Source of the DNA: Planobispora rosea
GTDB lineage: Bacteria > Actinomycetota > Actinomycetes > Streptosporangiales > Streptosporangiaceae
Direction: 5' to 3'
NCBI RefSeq assembly: GCF_014648175.1
Contig: NZ_BMQP01000013.1
Span: 1-64,000, forward strand
Length of the DNA: 64,000 nt
The notes beneath the pieces were generated by a model, which worked only from the letters and a program-made list of their open reading frames with translations, searched no databases and was not told the DNA's origin. Of the stretch, positions 25,010 through 32,517 are shown piece after piece. A program made the translations under genes and the position numbers. Each line of letters starts with the position of its first letter. The stretch's first letter is position 1.

Positions 25010-25573
25010 ATGGGAGTCCTGGAGGTGGCGGTCCTCGTCGGGCTGCAGGGATCGGGCAAGAGCACCTTCTACCGCCGGGTGCTCGCGGCGACGCACGCCC
25101 ACGTGAGCAAGGACGACTTCCCCAATGCCCGCAGGCGCCAGGAGCGTCAGCTCCGCCTGATCCACGAGGCGCTGGACGAGGGCCGCGACGTCGCGGTGGA
25201 CAACACCAATCCTTCGGCGCAGGAGTGGCGGCCGCTCATCGGGGCCGCCAGGGAGCACGGGGCGCGGGTGATCGCCTACTGGTTCCCTCCGGACCTGCCG
25301 GGCTCGCTGGAGCGCAACGCCGTACGGGAGGGAAGGGCCAGGGTGCCCGAGGTGGGGGTCTTCGCCACGCTCAAGCGCCTGCGCCGCCCGCTCCTGGCCG
25401 ACGGCTTCGACGCTCTGTTCACGGTCCGTCTCGACGGTTGCGGCGGCTTCGAGGTACGGCGGGACGCGGAACGGCCGTCCGCGGCCGGACACGGCCCCGC
25501 TCCCGCGCCGACCGCCTGGGTGACCCGGGCGGCGACGGCCATCGACACGGCCGACGGGTCCGGGGAACGCTGA
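25010..25573 (+). CDS. P-loop kinase (polynucleotide-kinase-like), with foreign-looking tail
   Basis: The 187-residue protein has a Walker A loop GLQGSGKST (residues ~11-19), a second motif VSKDDFPNARRR and DVAVDNTNPSAQEW, which is the pattern of T4-polynucleotide-kinase-like AAA proteins. It may phosphorylate a nucleic acid or small molecule; the target is unknown. The kinase domain ends near residue 150. The last 20 residues, TAWVTRAATAIDTADGSGER, repeat the C-terminal motif of the broken accessory gene at 20784-21640, and the DNA also matches. The original stop may therefore have been replaced by a relic of another gene. The start codon is ATG. Confidence 0.75.
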   Translation: MGVLEVAVLVGLQGSGKSTFYRRVLAATHAHVSKDDFPNARRRQERQLRLIHEALDEGRDVAVDNTNPSAQEWRPLIGAAREHGARVIAYWFPPDLPGSLERNAVREGRARVPEVGVFATLKRLRRPLLADGFDALFTVRLDGCGGFEVRRDAERPSAAGHGPAPAPTAWVTRAATAIDTADGSGER

Positions 25574-25652
25574 CAGAGAAGCGCCGATCCGGATGAGGAC
25601 TCATCCGAGCGAGGCTCTTCGGCCAGATAGGTCGGATCTTTTTGCGGTTCCT

Positions 25653-26057
25653 CTATGAAGGACTATCCAGACCGAACACCTCGGCGAGCTCCAGCTGCAG
25701 GCAGGAGCGCAGGAGGCGGGGGGTCAGGCCGATGAGCCTGAGGTGACCGGAGACCGCGAGCAGGCGCCAGCGGATTCCGAGCAGGAGCGTCCAGCCCGCG
25801 CCGTCACAGGACTTAAGGGCGCGGGCGTCGAGAACGAGGAATCGGTGCCCCTGGTCCACCAGCTCGGTCAGCACCCGCCCGAGGTGGCAGGCCGTGGACA
25901 TCGTCAGTTCTCCGACGAGGGTGACGACCGTCCGATCAGGCTCGGGTCCGATCAGAAGCTCCAGGCCCGCGGCGGACTCGGTGGCCGGCGGGGCGGCGGA
26001 TGCGGTCTCCTCCGGCTGGGCGGCAAGCATGGCGTCCGGCAAGATGAGACTTCCCAT
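25653..26057 (-). CDS. STAS-domain protein (anti-anti-sigma-like)
   Basis: The 134-residue protein has an N-terminal Ala-rich leader and a STAS domain from about residue 35: TVVTLVGELTMSTACHLGRVL and FLVLDARALKSCDGAGW. STAS proteins of this type bind anti-sigma kinases and are switched by phosphorylation of a serine in a D-S-S-G loop. Here the loop reads C-D-G-A-G, with alanine at the phosphorylated position, so the usual switch is absent. No anti-sigma factor or sigma gene is adjacent. GAGGAAG lies 11 bases before the ATG. Confidence 0.8.
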   Translation of the reverse strand: MGSLILPDAMLAAQPEETASAAPPATESAAGLELLIGPEPDRTVVTLVGELTMSTACHLGRVLTELVDQGHRFLVLDARALKSCDGAGWTLLLGIRWRLLAVSGHLRLIGLTPRLLRSCLQLELAEVFGLDSPS

Positions 26058-26435
26058 AGATGACCAACTTCCTCGGACGGGCGGCAGAGCGGGGCGCTCT
26101 GCCGCGCTGGTGAGGGGTCGTCAGGCTGCTTACCCCGACATCATGGTATATCACCGTAAGTAGCGACCTAATTACCCATGAATATGGACACAAGACGCTA
26201 TATCACCCCTCGCCGACCTCGGTGTAATGCCTGTGGGTCTCTCTCTGTACTACGTAACACGCACCGGCACCGTTCGGAATGGCCACAGCCTCCCACTCCC
26301 CTGCCCCTCCTCCGTGGAGCAAGATTCATCGGATGTGTGGTGAGGTCTCCCCCGAGAGGTACTGCCCGCCGCCCGGAACGGTGATCTCTCCGGCCGGCGG
26401 CCCGGCCGCGGCGGGGCGGTCGTTATCGTGGAGCG
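26058..26435. other. 378-bp intergenic region with spaced TATATCACC repeats
   Basis: I see no convincing gene here. The part nearest the STAS gene (about 26130-26210) is distinctly AT-rich for this genome. TATATCACC occurs at 26147-26155 and 26199-26207, 52 bases apart (about five helical turns), inside GGTATATCACC and GCTATATCACC. These may be operators or extended promoter elements for the STAS gene. The other end should hold the promoter of the DUF2809 gene. Confidence 0.4.
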
Positions 26436-26870
26436 GTGCCTCCCGCCCTCCGCTCCCGCATCCCCGCCGCACTGGCGGCCCTCGCCACCGTCGCCGCCGG
26501 GCTGAGCCTGCGCGCGGCCACCGACGGATGGCTCGGCAAGTACGGCGGTGACGCCCTCTACACCGTGCTGATCTACACGCTGATCGTCTTCGTCCGGCCC
26601 CGTGTCACGCCGGTGCGGGCCGCGGCCGGGGCGCTCGCGTTCAGCTGGGCCGTGGAGTTCGCGCAGCTCACCCCGCTTCCCGCGGCGCTGTCCGAGGCGA
26701 GCACGCTGGCGCGGCTGGTGCTCGGCAGCACATTCGGGGCGGCCGACCTGGTCGCCTACGCCGCGGGAGCCGTCCTCGCCGCGGTCGCGCACCTGCCGCT
26801 GCGCCGTACCCCCGCCGTCGCACCCCCGCCGGTCGGCCGGACACCCTTTCCCACCGAAGAGACCGGATAA
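26436..26870 (+). CDS. DUF2809 small membrane protein
   Basis: The 144-residue protein has four likely membrane helices (residues ~8-24, 38-56, 62-80 and 100-122). The pattern LYTVLIYTLIVFVRP followed by AFSWAVEFAQL matches the DUF2809 family, for which no function is established. It resembles VanZ-like small membrane proteins in shape. The GTG start has GGAG four bases upstream. The DNA glycosylase gene begins 8 bp after its stop, so the two are probably cotranscribed. Confidence 0.75.
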   Translation: MPPALRSRIPAALAALATVAAGLSLRAATDGWLGKYGGDALYTVLIYTLIVFVRPRVTPVRAAAGALAFSWAVEFAQLTPLPAALSEASTLARLVLGSTFGAADLVAYAAGAVLAAVAHLPLRRTPAVAPPPVGRTPFPTEETG

Positions 26871-26878
26871 CCTGCACC

Positions 26879-27703
26879 ATGCCCGAAGGACACACCATCC
26901 ACCGCCTGGCCGCCGAGCACGCGCGGTTGTTCCGCGGCCGGACCGTCCGCGCCGAGAGCCCACAGGGCAGGTTCGCCGCCGGGGCCCTGCAGATCGACGG
27001 GCGCGTGCTCCAGGAGGCCGGCGCGCACGGCAAGCACCTGCTGCTCGGATTCGACGACGACCGGTGGCTCCACGTCCACCTCGGCATCTACGGCAAGTAC
27101 ACCCTCGCCCCCGCCCCGGCGCCCGCCCCCGTCGGGGAGGTACGGCTCCGCCTGACCGGCGGCGGGCACTACGCCGACCTGCGCGGCCCCAACACCTGCG
27201 AGCTGCTGGAGCCCGACGGGGTCAAGGCGCTGCACGCCCGGCTCGGCCCGGACCCGCTGCGCCCGGACGCCGACCCGGAGCCGGCCTGGCGGCGCGTCTC
27301 CCGCAGCCGCACCTCCATCGCCGCCCTGCTGATGGACCAGTCGGTGGTCGCGGGGGTGGGCAACATCTACCGGGCCGAGGTGCTGTTCCGGCAGGGCGTC
27401 GCCCCGGACACGCCGGGCCGGGAACTGACCCGCGAGCGGTGGGAGGCGATCTGGGCCGATCTGGTGCTCCTCATGACCGACGGCGTGCGGGCGGGCAGGA
27501 TCGACACGGTACGGCCCGAGCACACGCCCGAGGCGATGGGCCGCCCGCCCCGGGTGGACGACCACGGCGGCGAGGTCTACGTCTACCGTCGCTCGGGCAT
27601 GCCGTGCCTGGTCTGCGCCACCGAGGTCCGCACCGAGGCGCTCGCGGGCCGCAACCTCTTCTGGTGCCCCGGCTGCCAGGTCCCCGGCCGCCGGCTGACC
27701 TGA
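26879..27703 (+). CDS. nei: Fpg/Nei family DNA glycosylase (Nei2-like)
   Basis: The 274-residue base-excision-repair enzyme has the N-terminal P-E-G catalytic residues right after Met, the H2TH region QSVVAGVGNIYRAEVLF, and a C-terminal zinc finger with CLVC and CPGC. It would remove oxidised pyrimidines and nick the strand by beta/delta elimination. The sequence MPEGHTIHRLA and the H-L-G-I-Y-G-K loop match the mycobacterial Nei2 type rather than MutM. An Ala/Pro repeat (APAPAPAP) sits in a surface loop near residues 79-87. It is cotranscribed with the DUF2809 gene by spacing. Confidence 0.88.
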   Translation: MPEGHTIHRLAAEHARLFRGRTVRAESPQGRFAAGALQIDGRVLQEAGAHGKHLLLGFDDDRWLHVHLGIYGKYTLAPAPAPAPVGEVRLRLTGGGHYADLRGPNTCELLEPDGVKALHARLGPDPLRPDADPEPAWRRVSRSRTSIAALLMDQSVVAGVGNIYRAEVLFRQGVAPDTPGRELTRERWEAIWADLVLLMTDGVRAGRIDTVRPEHTPEAMGRPPRVDDHGGEVYVYRRSGMPCLVCATEVRTEALAGRNLFWCPGCQVPGRRLT

Positions 27704-27712
27704 TCGCCGCGG

Positions 27713-27739
27713 GCGGGTTCAGCGGGTTCAGCGGGTTCA
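27713..27739. repeat. Triple 9-bp repeat between nei and the DapA-like gene
   Basis: GCGGGTTCA occurs three times in tandem in the short convergent gap, and the last copy reaches into the stop codon of the DapA-like gene. Confidence 0.85.
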
Positions 27740-28612
27740 CAGCAGCCGCAGGGCGGCCTCGGCGGCCTCGACCGACTCACGGCGGGCGGGGACGAGCGGG
27801 AGCCGTACCGAGGCGGTGGGGATCCGGCCCCGTGCGTGCAGCACGCCCTTCAGGACGGTCGGGTTGGGCTCGGTGAACAGGCTCGCCGACATGGCCGACA
27901 GGCGGTGGCCGAGGGCGCGGGCGTGGGCGACGTCCCCGGCCCGCCACGCCCCGGCGAGTTCGACGAAGCGGGCGGTGTCCAGGTGGGCGGAGGCGAGGAT
28001 GCCGCCGGGGGCGCCCAGGGCGAGCAGGGCGGAGAAGAACGGGTCGTCTCCGGCGAGGATCGCGAAGTCGGCGGGCGGGTCGGCCAGCAGGGCGACGGTG
28101 TCGGCGTCGACGCCGCCGACCGCGTGCTTGACCCCGGCGACCGTGGGGAGCCCGCCGATCTCGCGCATCGTGGCGGCGCCCACGGACTGGCCGGTCCGGT
28201 AGGGGATGTTGTAGACGACCAGCGGTACGGGGGTCTGCCCGGCCAGGGCGGTGAAGTGGGCGAGCACCCCGGCCTCGGAGGGACGGACGAACGACGGCAC
28301 GGTGACCAGCGCGGCGTCGGCCTCGCCCTTGAGGGCGAGCAGCGCCTCGGCGGAGCCGCGTGTGTCACTCGATCCGGCCCCGACGATCAGCGTCGCCCCG
28401 TGTTCCCGGCACACCCGTCCGCAGATCTCGGTGACCGCCCGCCGTTCCTCCGCCGCGAGCGTGGCGACCTCCGCGGTGGTGCCGAGCGCGACCAGGCCCG
28501 CCGCCCCGCCGTCGAGTACGGCGTGCGCCAGGTCCTCGAGCGCGTCGGCGGCGATCTCGCCGTTCTCGGCGAAGGGGGTGATCAGGGGGACGTAGACACC
28601 GGAGAGATTCAT
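27737..28612 (-). CDS. DapA-family aldolase/lyase
   Basis: The 291-residue protein is a class I aldolase of the dihydrodipicolinate synthase/N-acetylneuraminate lyase family. It has GTTAEVATL (family GTTGE), the tyrosine in VYNIPYRTGQ, and the Schiff-base lysine in VAGVKHAVGG. True DapA usually has GTTGEAPTL and KEASG, so substrate may differ; it could be a sugar-acid lyase or DapA itself. It is divergent from a LysR gene with a large nested palindrome between, suggesting control by that regulator and a catabolic rather than lysine role. The stop codon is formed by a tandem repeat. Confidence 0.8.
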   Translation of the reverse strand: MNLSGVYVPLITPFAENGEIAADALEDLAHAVLDGGAAGLVALGTTAEVATLAAEERRAVTEICGRVCREHGATLIVGAGSSDTRGSAEALLALKGEADAALVTVPSFVRPSEAGVLAHFTALAGQTPVPLVVYNIPYRTGQSVGAATMREIGGLPTVAGVKHAVGGVDADTVALLADPPADFAILAGDDPFFSALLALGAPGGILASAHLDTARFVELAGAWRAGDVAHARALGHRLSAMSASLFTEPNPTVLKGVLHARGRIPTASVRLPLVPARRESVEAAEAALRLL

Positions 28613-28643
28613 GCTCCGAGCCTGACGGCCACCGACCGTGCAG

Positions 28644-28681
28644 GTCCAGTTCGCGTTTCTTTCTCAAACGTTAAGCTGGAC
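28644..28681. promoter_or_regulatory. Nested palindrome, probable LysR binding site
   Basis: Outer arms GTCCAG (28644-28649) and CTGGAC (28676-28681) enclose inner arms CGTTT (28654-28658) and AAACG (28666-28670). The inner pair fits the T-N11-A LysR box. It ends two bases before the LysR start codon and lies about 32-69 bp from the DapA-like start, as expected for a shared, autoregulated operator. Confidence 0.6.
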
Positions 28682-28683
28682 TG

Positions 28684-29655
28684 ATGCTCGATGTGCGACG
28701 GCTCCGCCTGCTCCGCGAACTCTCCCACCGGGGGACGATCGCCGCGGTGGCCGAGGCGCTGATGTTCACCCCGTCGGCGGTCTCCCAGCAGCTCGCCGCC
28801 CTGGAGCGGGAGGCCGGGGTGGCGCTGCTGGAGCGGACCGGCCGCCGGGTCGTGCTCACCCCGGCGGGGATCGCGCTGGTCGGGCACGCGGAGGCCGTAC
28901 TGGAACGGCTGGAGCAGGCCGCGTCCGAGCTGGCCGCCGCCCGGACGGGCCTGGCCGGGACCATCCGGATCGGCGCCTTCCCCACGGCGACCCGGACCAT
29001 CCTGCCCGCGGCCCTGGCCGCGCTGGGCCGGGAGCACCCGGCCCTGGAACCGATGGTCGACGAGATCGACCCCGCGGAGGTCGCCCCCCGGCTGCGCACC
29101 GGCGACCTGGACGTGGCCCTGGTCCACGAGTACGACTTCGTCCCCACCGAACCCGACCTCGCCCTGGACTCGCTCCCTCTCCTCGAAGAGCCCATGTACC
29201 TCGCCACCCCGGCCAACCCGGCTACGACGTCCACCGCGTCCACCGCGTCCACCGCGTCCGCCGCGTCCGCCGCGGCGCACGGTACGCTCCCCGCCTGCCG
29301 GGACGAGCCCTGGATCGTGTCCGCGCCGGGCACGCTCTGCCACGCGATGACCGTCCGCGCCTGCCAGGCCGCCGGGTTCGCCCCCCGGGTCCGGCACCAC
29401 ATCGACGACTTCGGCGCGGTCCTGGCGATGGTCGCGATCGGCCAGGGGGTGGCGCTGGTGCCGGAGCTGGGCGCGGCCGATCCGCCCGGGGGCGTCGACC
29501 TCACCCCGCTGCCCATGCGCCGCCGTACCCGGATCGCCTTCCGGCGCGGCGCGGGGGCTCACCCCGCGATCGCGGCCCTCACCGCCGCTCTGCGCGCGGG
29601 CGTCGGCCCGTCCGCGAACGCCCCCGGCCCGGCGGTCCCGGCTCCTCGGGTCTGA
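28684..29655 (+). CDS. LysR-family transcriptional regulator
   Basis: The 323-residue protein has the LysR winged helix at residues ~1-65 (LDVRRLRLLRELSHRGTIAA, then AVSQQLAALEREAGVALLER) and a periplasmic-binding-like effector domain. A low-complexity linker (TSTASTASTASAASAAA, near residues 179-198) is inserted in the effector domain and is encoded by 9-bp repeats. It is divergent from the DapA-like gene and its coding end overlaps the convergent kmo gene by 77 bp. Its target is probably the DapA-like gene; control of kmo is less likely since kmo is convergent. Confidence 0.87.
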   Translation: MLDVRRLRLLRELSHRGTIAAVAEALMFTPSAVSQQLAALEREAGVALLERTGRRVVLTPAGIALVGHAEAVLERLEQAASELAAARTGLAGTIRIGAFPTATRTILPAALAALGREHPALEPMVDEIDPAEVAPRLRTGDLDVALVHEYDFVPTEPDLALDSLPLLEEPMYLATPANPATTSTASTASTASAASAAAHGTLPACRDEPWIVSAPGTLCHAMTVRACQAAGFAPRVRHHIDDFGAVLAMVAIGQGVALVPELGAADPPGGVDLTPLPMRRRTRIAFRRGAGAHPAIAALTAALRAGVGPSANAPGPAVPAPRV

Positions 29656-31045
29656 GCCGGTTCCGGAGGGTCGCGCCCGCCCAGGCGGACATCCCCGCGG
29701 CGGCGAGGGCGGCGACGGCCGCCCAGCGGCGCTGGCGGGTGACGCGGCGCTCGACCTCGGCGTAGGGAACGGTGCTGAAGGAGATCAGCTCGTAGCGGGA
29801 GGCGTAGCGGCCGGGCAGGGCGCGTTCCAGGAGGTGCTCGGCGCGCTTGCGGGCCAGGAACGCGCGGGAGGCGACCTTGTCGCGCATCTCCACGAAGTTG
29901 TCCAGGGCGAGGCGGGCGATGGTGTCGGTGTTGCCCTTGCGGCGGTTCTCGTACAGCAGCAGGGCGGCGGCGTAGTCGTCGCCGGTCTCCGCCAGGCAGC
30001 GATCCAGTTCGACGCAGTCCTCGAAGCCGCAGTTGGCGCCCTGGCCGTAGAACGGGACGATCGCGTGGGCGGCGTCGCCGATCAGGCCGACGACGGCGGC
30101 GCGGCCGAGGACCGTCCAGGGCTCGCAGCGTACGGTGACCAGGTGGCCGATCGGGTTGAGGGCGTAGTCGGCGGCCAGGTCCGGGATGAGGGCGTGGGCG
30201 TCGGGATAGTTCTCGGCGAAGGCCCGCTCCACCTTCGCCGGGGTGTCCAGCTCGGCGAGCTCCCGCTCGGGCCAGAACAGCGTGCAGGTGAAGGAGCGGT
30301 CCGGGTTGGGCAGGGCGATCATCATGGACCGGCCGCGCGGCCAGATGTGCAGCGCGCCGGGATCGAGGGCGAAGTCGCCGGCCCGCGCCGGGATGGTGAG
30401 CTCCTTGTAGCCGTAGTCCAGATACTCCTGGTGCAGGTTGAAGCCGGGCCGGGTCTGGAGCCGGGCCCGGACCGCGCTGCCCGCGCCGTCGGCACCGATG
30501 ATCACTGGTGCGACCGCGGCGGCCGGCCCGCCGGGGGTGTCGAACTCCATCCGGCCGGTCTCCGGATCCAGGGTGGTGAGCCGGTGCCGGAAGCGGAGCC
30601 GTACCCCGGGGAAGGCGTCCACCGCGTCGAGCAGCGTGCGGTTCAGCGCGGACCGGCTGATGGAGTTGATCGCCCGGCGGCCGTCGGCGCTGTAGGGCTG
30701 GAAGCTGAGCGTGCCGTCGGGGGCGTGCATCATCCGGCCCGGCATGGGCAGCGCCGCCTTGAGCACGGTCTCGTCCAGGCCGACCCGGCGCAGGGCGTCG
30801 ATGCCCCGCTCGGAGATCGCCAGGTTGATCGACCGGCTCCGTCCCGCGCCCGCCTCGCGCGGGTCGGGCCGCCGCTCGTAGAGCGTCACCGCGTGGCCGC
30901 GGCGGGCCAGGAAGCAGGCCAGCAGGCAGCCGACCAGGCCGGCGCCGACGACGGCCACCTCGGGGGCGCCGGTCGCAGGGGCGCCGACCCCGGGGGCGCC
31001 GGTCGAGGGGGGTCTCGCGGGGGGTCTCGCGGGGGGATCGTCCAC
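29579..31045 (-). CDS. kmo: Kynurenine 3-monooxygenase-like FAD enzyme
   Basis: The 488-residue flavoprotein has the dinucleotide-binding loop VAVVGAGLVGCLLA near residue 30, the family-specific SRSINLAISERGIDALR, GADGAGSAVR, and the second FAD motif IGDAAHAIVPFYGQGANCGFED (quoted in part). A hydrophobic stretch near residues 446-462 could anchor the C-terminus, as in eukaryotic enzymes. It would hydroxylate kynurenine to 3-hydroxykynurenine with NADPH and oxygen. It starts nine bases after kynA on the same strand, with GAGGTGG before the GTG. N-terminal PPARPPAR repeats come from duplicated DNA. It converges on and overlaps LysR by 77 bp. Confidence 0.87.
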   Translation of the reverse strand: MDDPPARPPARPPSTGAPGVGAPATGAPEVAVVGAGLVGCLLACFLARRGHAVTLYERRPDPREAGAGRSRSINLAISERGIDALRRVGLDETVLKAALPMPGRMMHAPDGTLSFQPYSADGRRAINSISRSALNRTLLDAVDAFPGVRLRFRHRLTTLDPETGRMEFDTPGGPAAAVAPVIIGADGAGSAVRARLQTRPGFNLHQEYLDYGYKELTIPARAGDFALDPGALHIWPRGRSMMIALPNPDRSFTCTLFWPERELAELDTPAKVERAFAENYPDAHALIPDLAADYALNPIGHLVTVRCEPWTVLGRAAVVGLIGDAAHAIVPFYGQGANCGFEDCVELDRCLAETGDDYAAALLLYENRRKGNTDTIARLALDNFVEMRDKVASRAFLARKRAEHLLERALPGRYASRYELISFSTVPYAEVERRVTRQRRWAAVAALAAAGMSAWAGATLRNRLRPEEPGPPGRGRSRTGRRPRAERR

Positions 31046-31054
31046 TCTGCCACC

Positions 31055-31909
31055 TCACATGAGCGTGCGTGCCGTCCAGAGCTCGGGGAAGATCTCACGC
31101 CGCATGCTCCGCTCCAGCCAGGTCAGCCCGCTGGACCCGCCCGAGCCGGGCTTGGCGCCCATGGAGCGGCGCACCGCCATCAGGTGCCGGTAGCGCCAGT
31201 CGGAGAACTGCTCGGCCAGGTCGGTGAGCGCCTCGGCCAGGGGTGCGTGCGGCCCGCCGTACACCTCGGCCCAGACCGCCTCCACGCGGGGGTCGGGCTG
31301 GTAGTCGGCGGCGAAGTCGCGCTCGATCGCCTCTTTGGGGACGTCGTGGCCGTTGCGGGCCAGGAAGGCCAGCACCGAGTCGTACAGGCTCGGCCGGGAC
31401 AGGGCCTCGACGAGTTCGGCGTAGGCCTCCGGGTTGCGGCGGTGCGGGCGGATGAGCGCCTCGGACTTGTTGCCGAGCAGGAACTCCACGTGGCGGTAGG
31501 CCGCCGACTGGAATCCCGACGCCTCACCCAGCGCGTCGCGGAAGTGGTTGAACTGCGCCGGGGTCAGCCAGCTGAGCGAGGCCCACGCGGCGTTGAGCGC
31601 CTCGAAGTGGCGGACCGTGCGTTTGATCGTCAGGATCGCGGCGTCGGCGTCGTCATCGTCGAGCTGCCGCTGGGCGAGCCGCCACTCCGATCGGAGGAGG
31701 CCGAAGTAGAGCTCCATCACCTGGGTGGTGACGAGGAAGGCGAGCTCCTCCGGGGCGTCGGTGACGGTGTGCTGGAGCCGGTGCAGGGTGGTGGTGCCGA
31801 CGTACTCGTCATAGGGCGTGACGGAGTCGAACCCGAGCGTGGGCAGGCCCTCGTTGGCCCTGGCCCGCTCGGCCCGGTCCTGCTCGGTGCGCTGCTGGAT
31901 GCCGTTCAC
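31055..31909 (-). CDS. kynA: Tryptophan 2,3-dioxygenase
   Basis: The 284-residue heme enzyme carries FLVTTQVMELYFGLL, the SFQ-like GFQSAAYRHVEFLLGNK, and the heme-histidine segment RYRHLMAVRRSMGAKPGSGG, all diagnostic of TDO. It opens the indole ring of tryptophan to N-formylkynurenine in the cytoplasm. A strong AAGGAGG precedes the GTG start. It heads the kynA-kmo unit and is divergent from an Lrp regulator, whose promoter region it shares. Confidence 0.93.
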   Translation of the reverse strand: MNGIQQRTEQDRAERARANEGLPTLGFDSVTPYDEYVGTTTLHRLQHTVTDAPEELAFLVTTQVMELYFGLLRSEWRLAQRQLDDDDADAAILTIKRTVRHFEALNAAWASLSWLTPAQFNHFRDALGEASGFQSAAYRHVEFLLGNKSEALIRPHRRNPEAYAELVEALSRPSLYDSVLAFLARNGHDVPKEAIERDFAADYQPDPRVEAVWAEVYGGPHAPLAEALTDLAEQFSDWRYRHLMAVRRSMGAKPGSGGSSGLTWLERSMRREIFPELWTARTLM

Positions 31910-32055
31910 TGGGTCGTCCTCCTTGCTCGTTCTCCCTACCCATCCTGGTCCGAATCAGTGATTCCGGAAATAATGCAAGAAAGGTGATTTTGCTGTTGAC
32001 CTTCAGATCGCAAGGCGTCGGCGGCATCCGGGTTGCGGAGTGACGGAGCGTGACG

Positions 32056-32496
32056 ATGGACGCGATGGACTGGGCCATCCTGGCCGAGCTGCAGGCCGAC
32101 GCGCGGTTGTCCTACAGCGAGCTCTCCCGCCGGGTGCACCTGTCGGCCCCGGCGGTGGCCGAGCGGGTGCGGCGGATGGAGGAGTCCGGCGTGATCGTCG
32201 GTTACCACGCCCGGGTGGACCCGGCGCTGGCCGGGCGCGGGGTGGCGGCGCTGATCAGGATGTCGTGCTACGGGCCCCGGTGCGTGCTCCGCGACGAGCA
32301 GGCCCTGGCCTGGCCGGAGATCCTGGAGGTGCACCGGGTGACCGGGGAGACGTGCTGCCTGCTGCGGGTGGCGGCGGCGTCGATGACCGCGTTCGAGGAG
32401 CTGATCGACAGGCTCGCGCCGTACGGCCACCCGTCGAGCATGATGGTGCTCTCCAGTCCGGTCCCCTGGCGCCCGCTCACCGCCGCGGAGCGTTAG
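32056..32496 (+). CDS. Lrp/AsnC-family regulator
   Basis: The 146-residue protein has the Lrp helix-turn-helix (DWAILAELQADARLSYSELS then RRVHLSAPAVAERVRRME) and a RAM ligand domain (GRGVAALIRMSC through VTGETCCLLRVAA). The ATG at 32056 has GGAG seven bases upstream; a GTG two codons earlier is too close to it. It is divergent from kynA across a 146-bp AT-richer gap, and it probably senses tryptophan, kynurenine or another amino acid and controls kynA-kmo. That is inference from position. Confidence 0.87.
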   Translation: MDAMDWAILAELQADARLSYSELSRRVHLSAPAVAERVRRMEESGVIVGYHARVDPALAGRGVAALIRMSCYGPRCVLRDEQALAWPEILEVHRVTGETCCLLRVAAASMTAFEELIDRLAPYGHPSSMMVLSSPVPWRPLTAAER

Positions 32497-32517
32497 GGAC
32501 GTCCGTCGGCGGCCGGC

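Noticed and set aside
26178..26384. A 68-codon frame in the STAS/DUF2809 gap
   Set aside because: No ribosome binding site, Arg/Pro-rich random composition, and it crosses AT-rich regulatory sequence.
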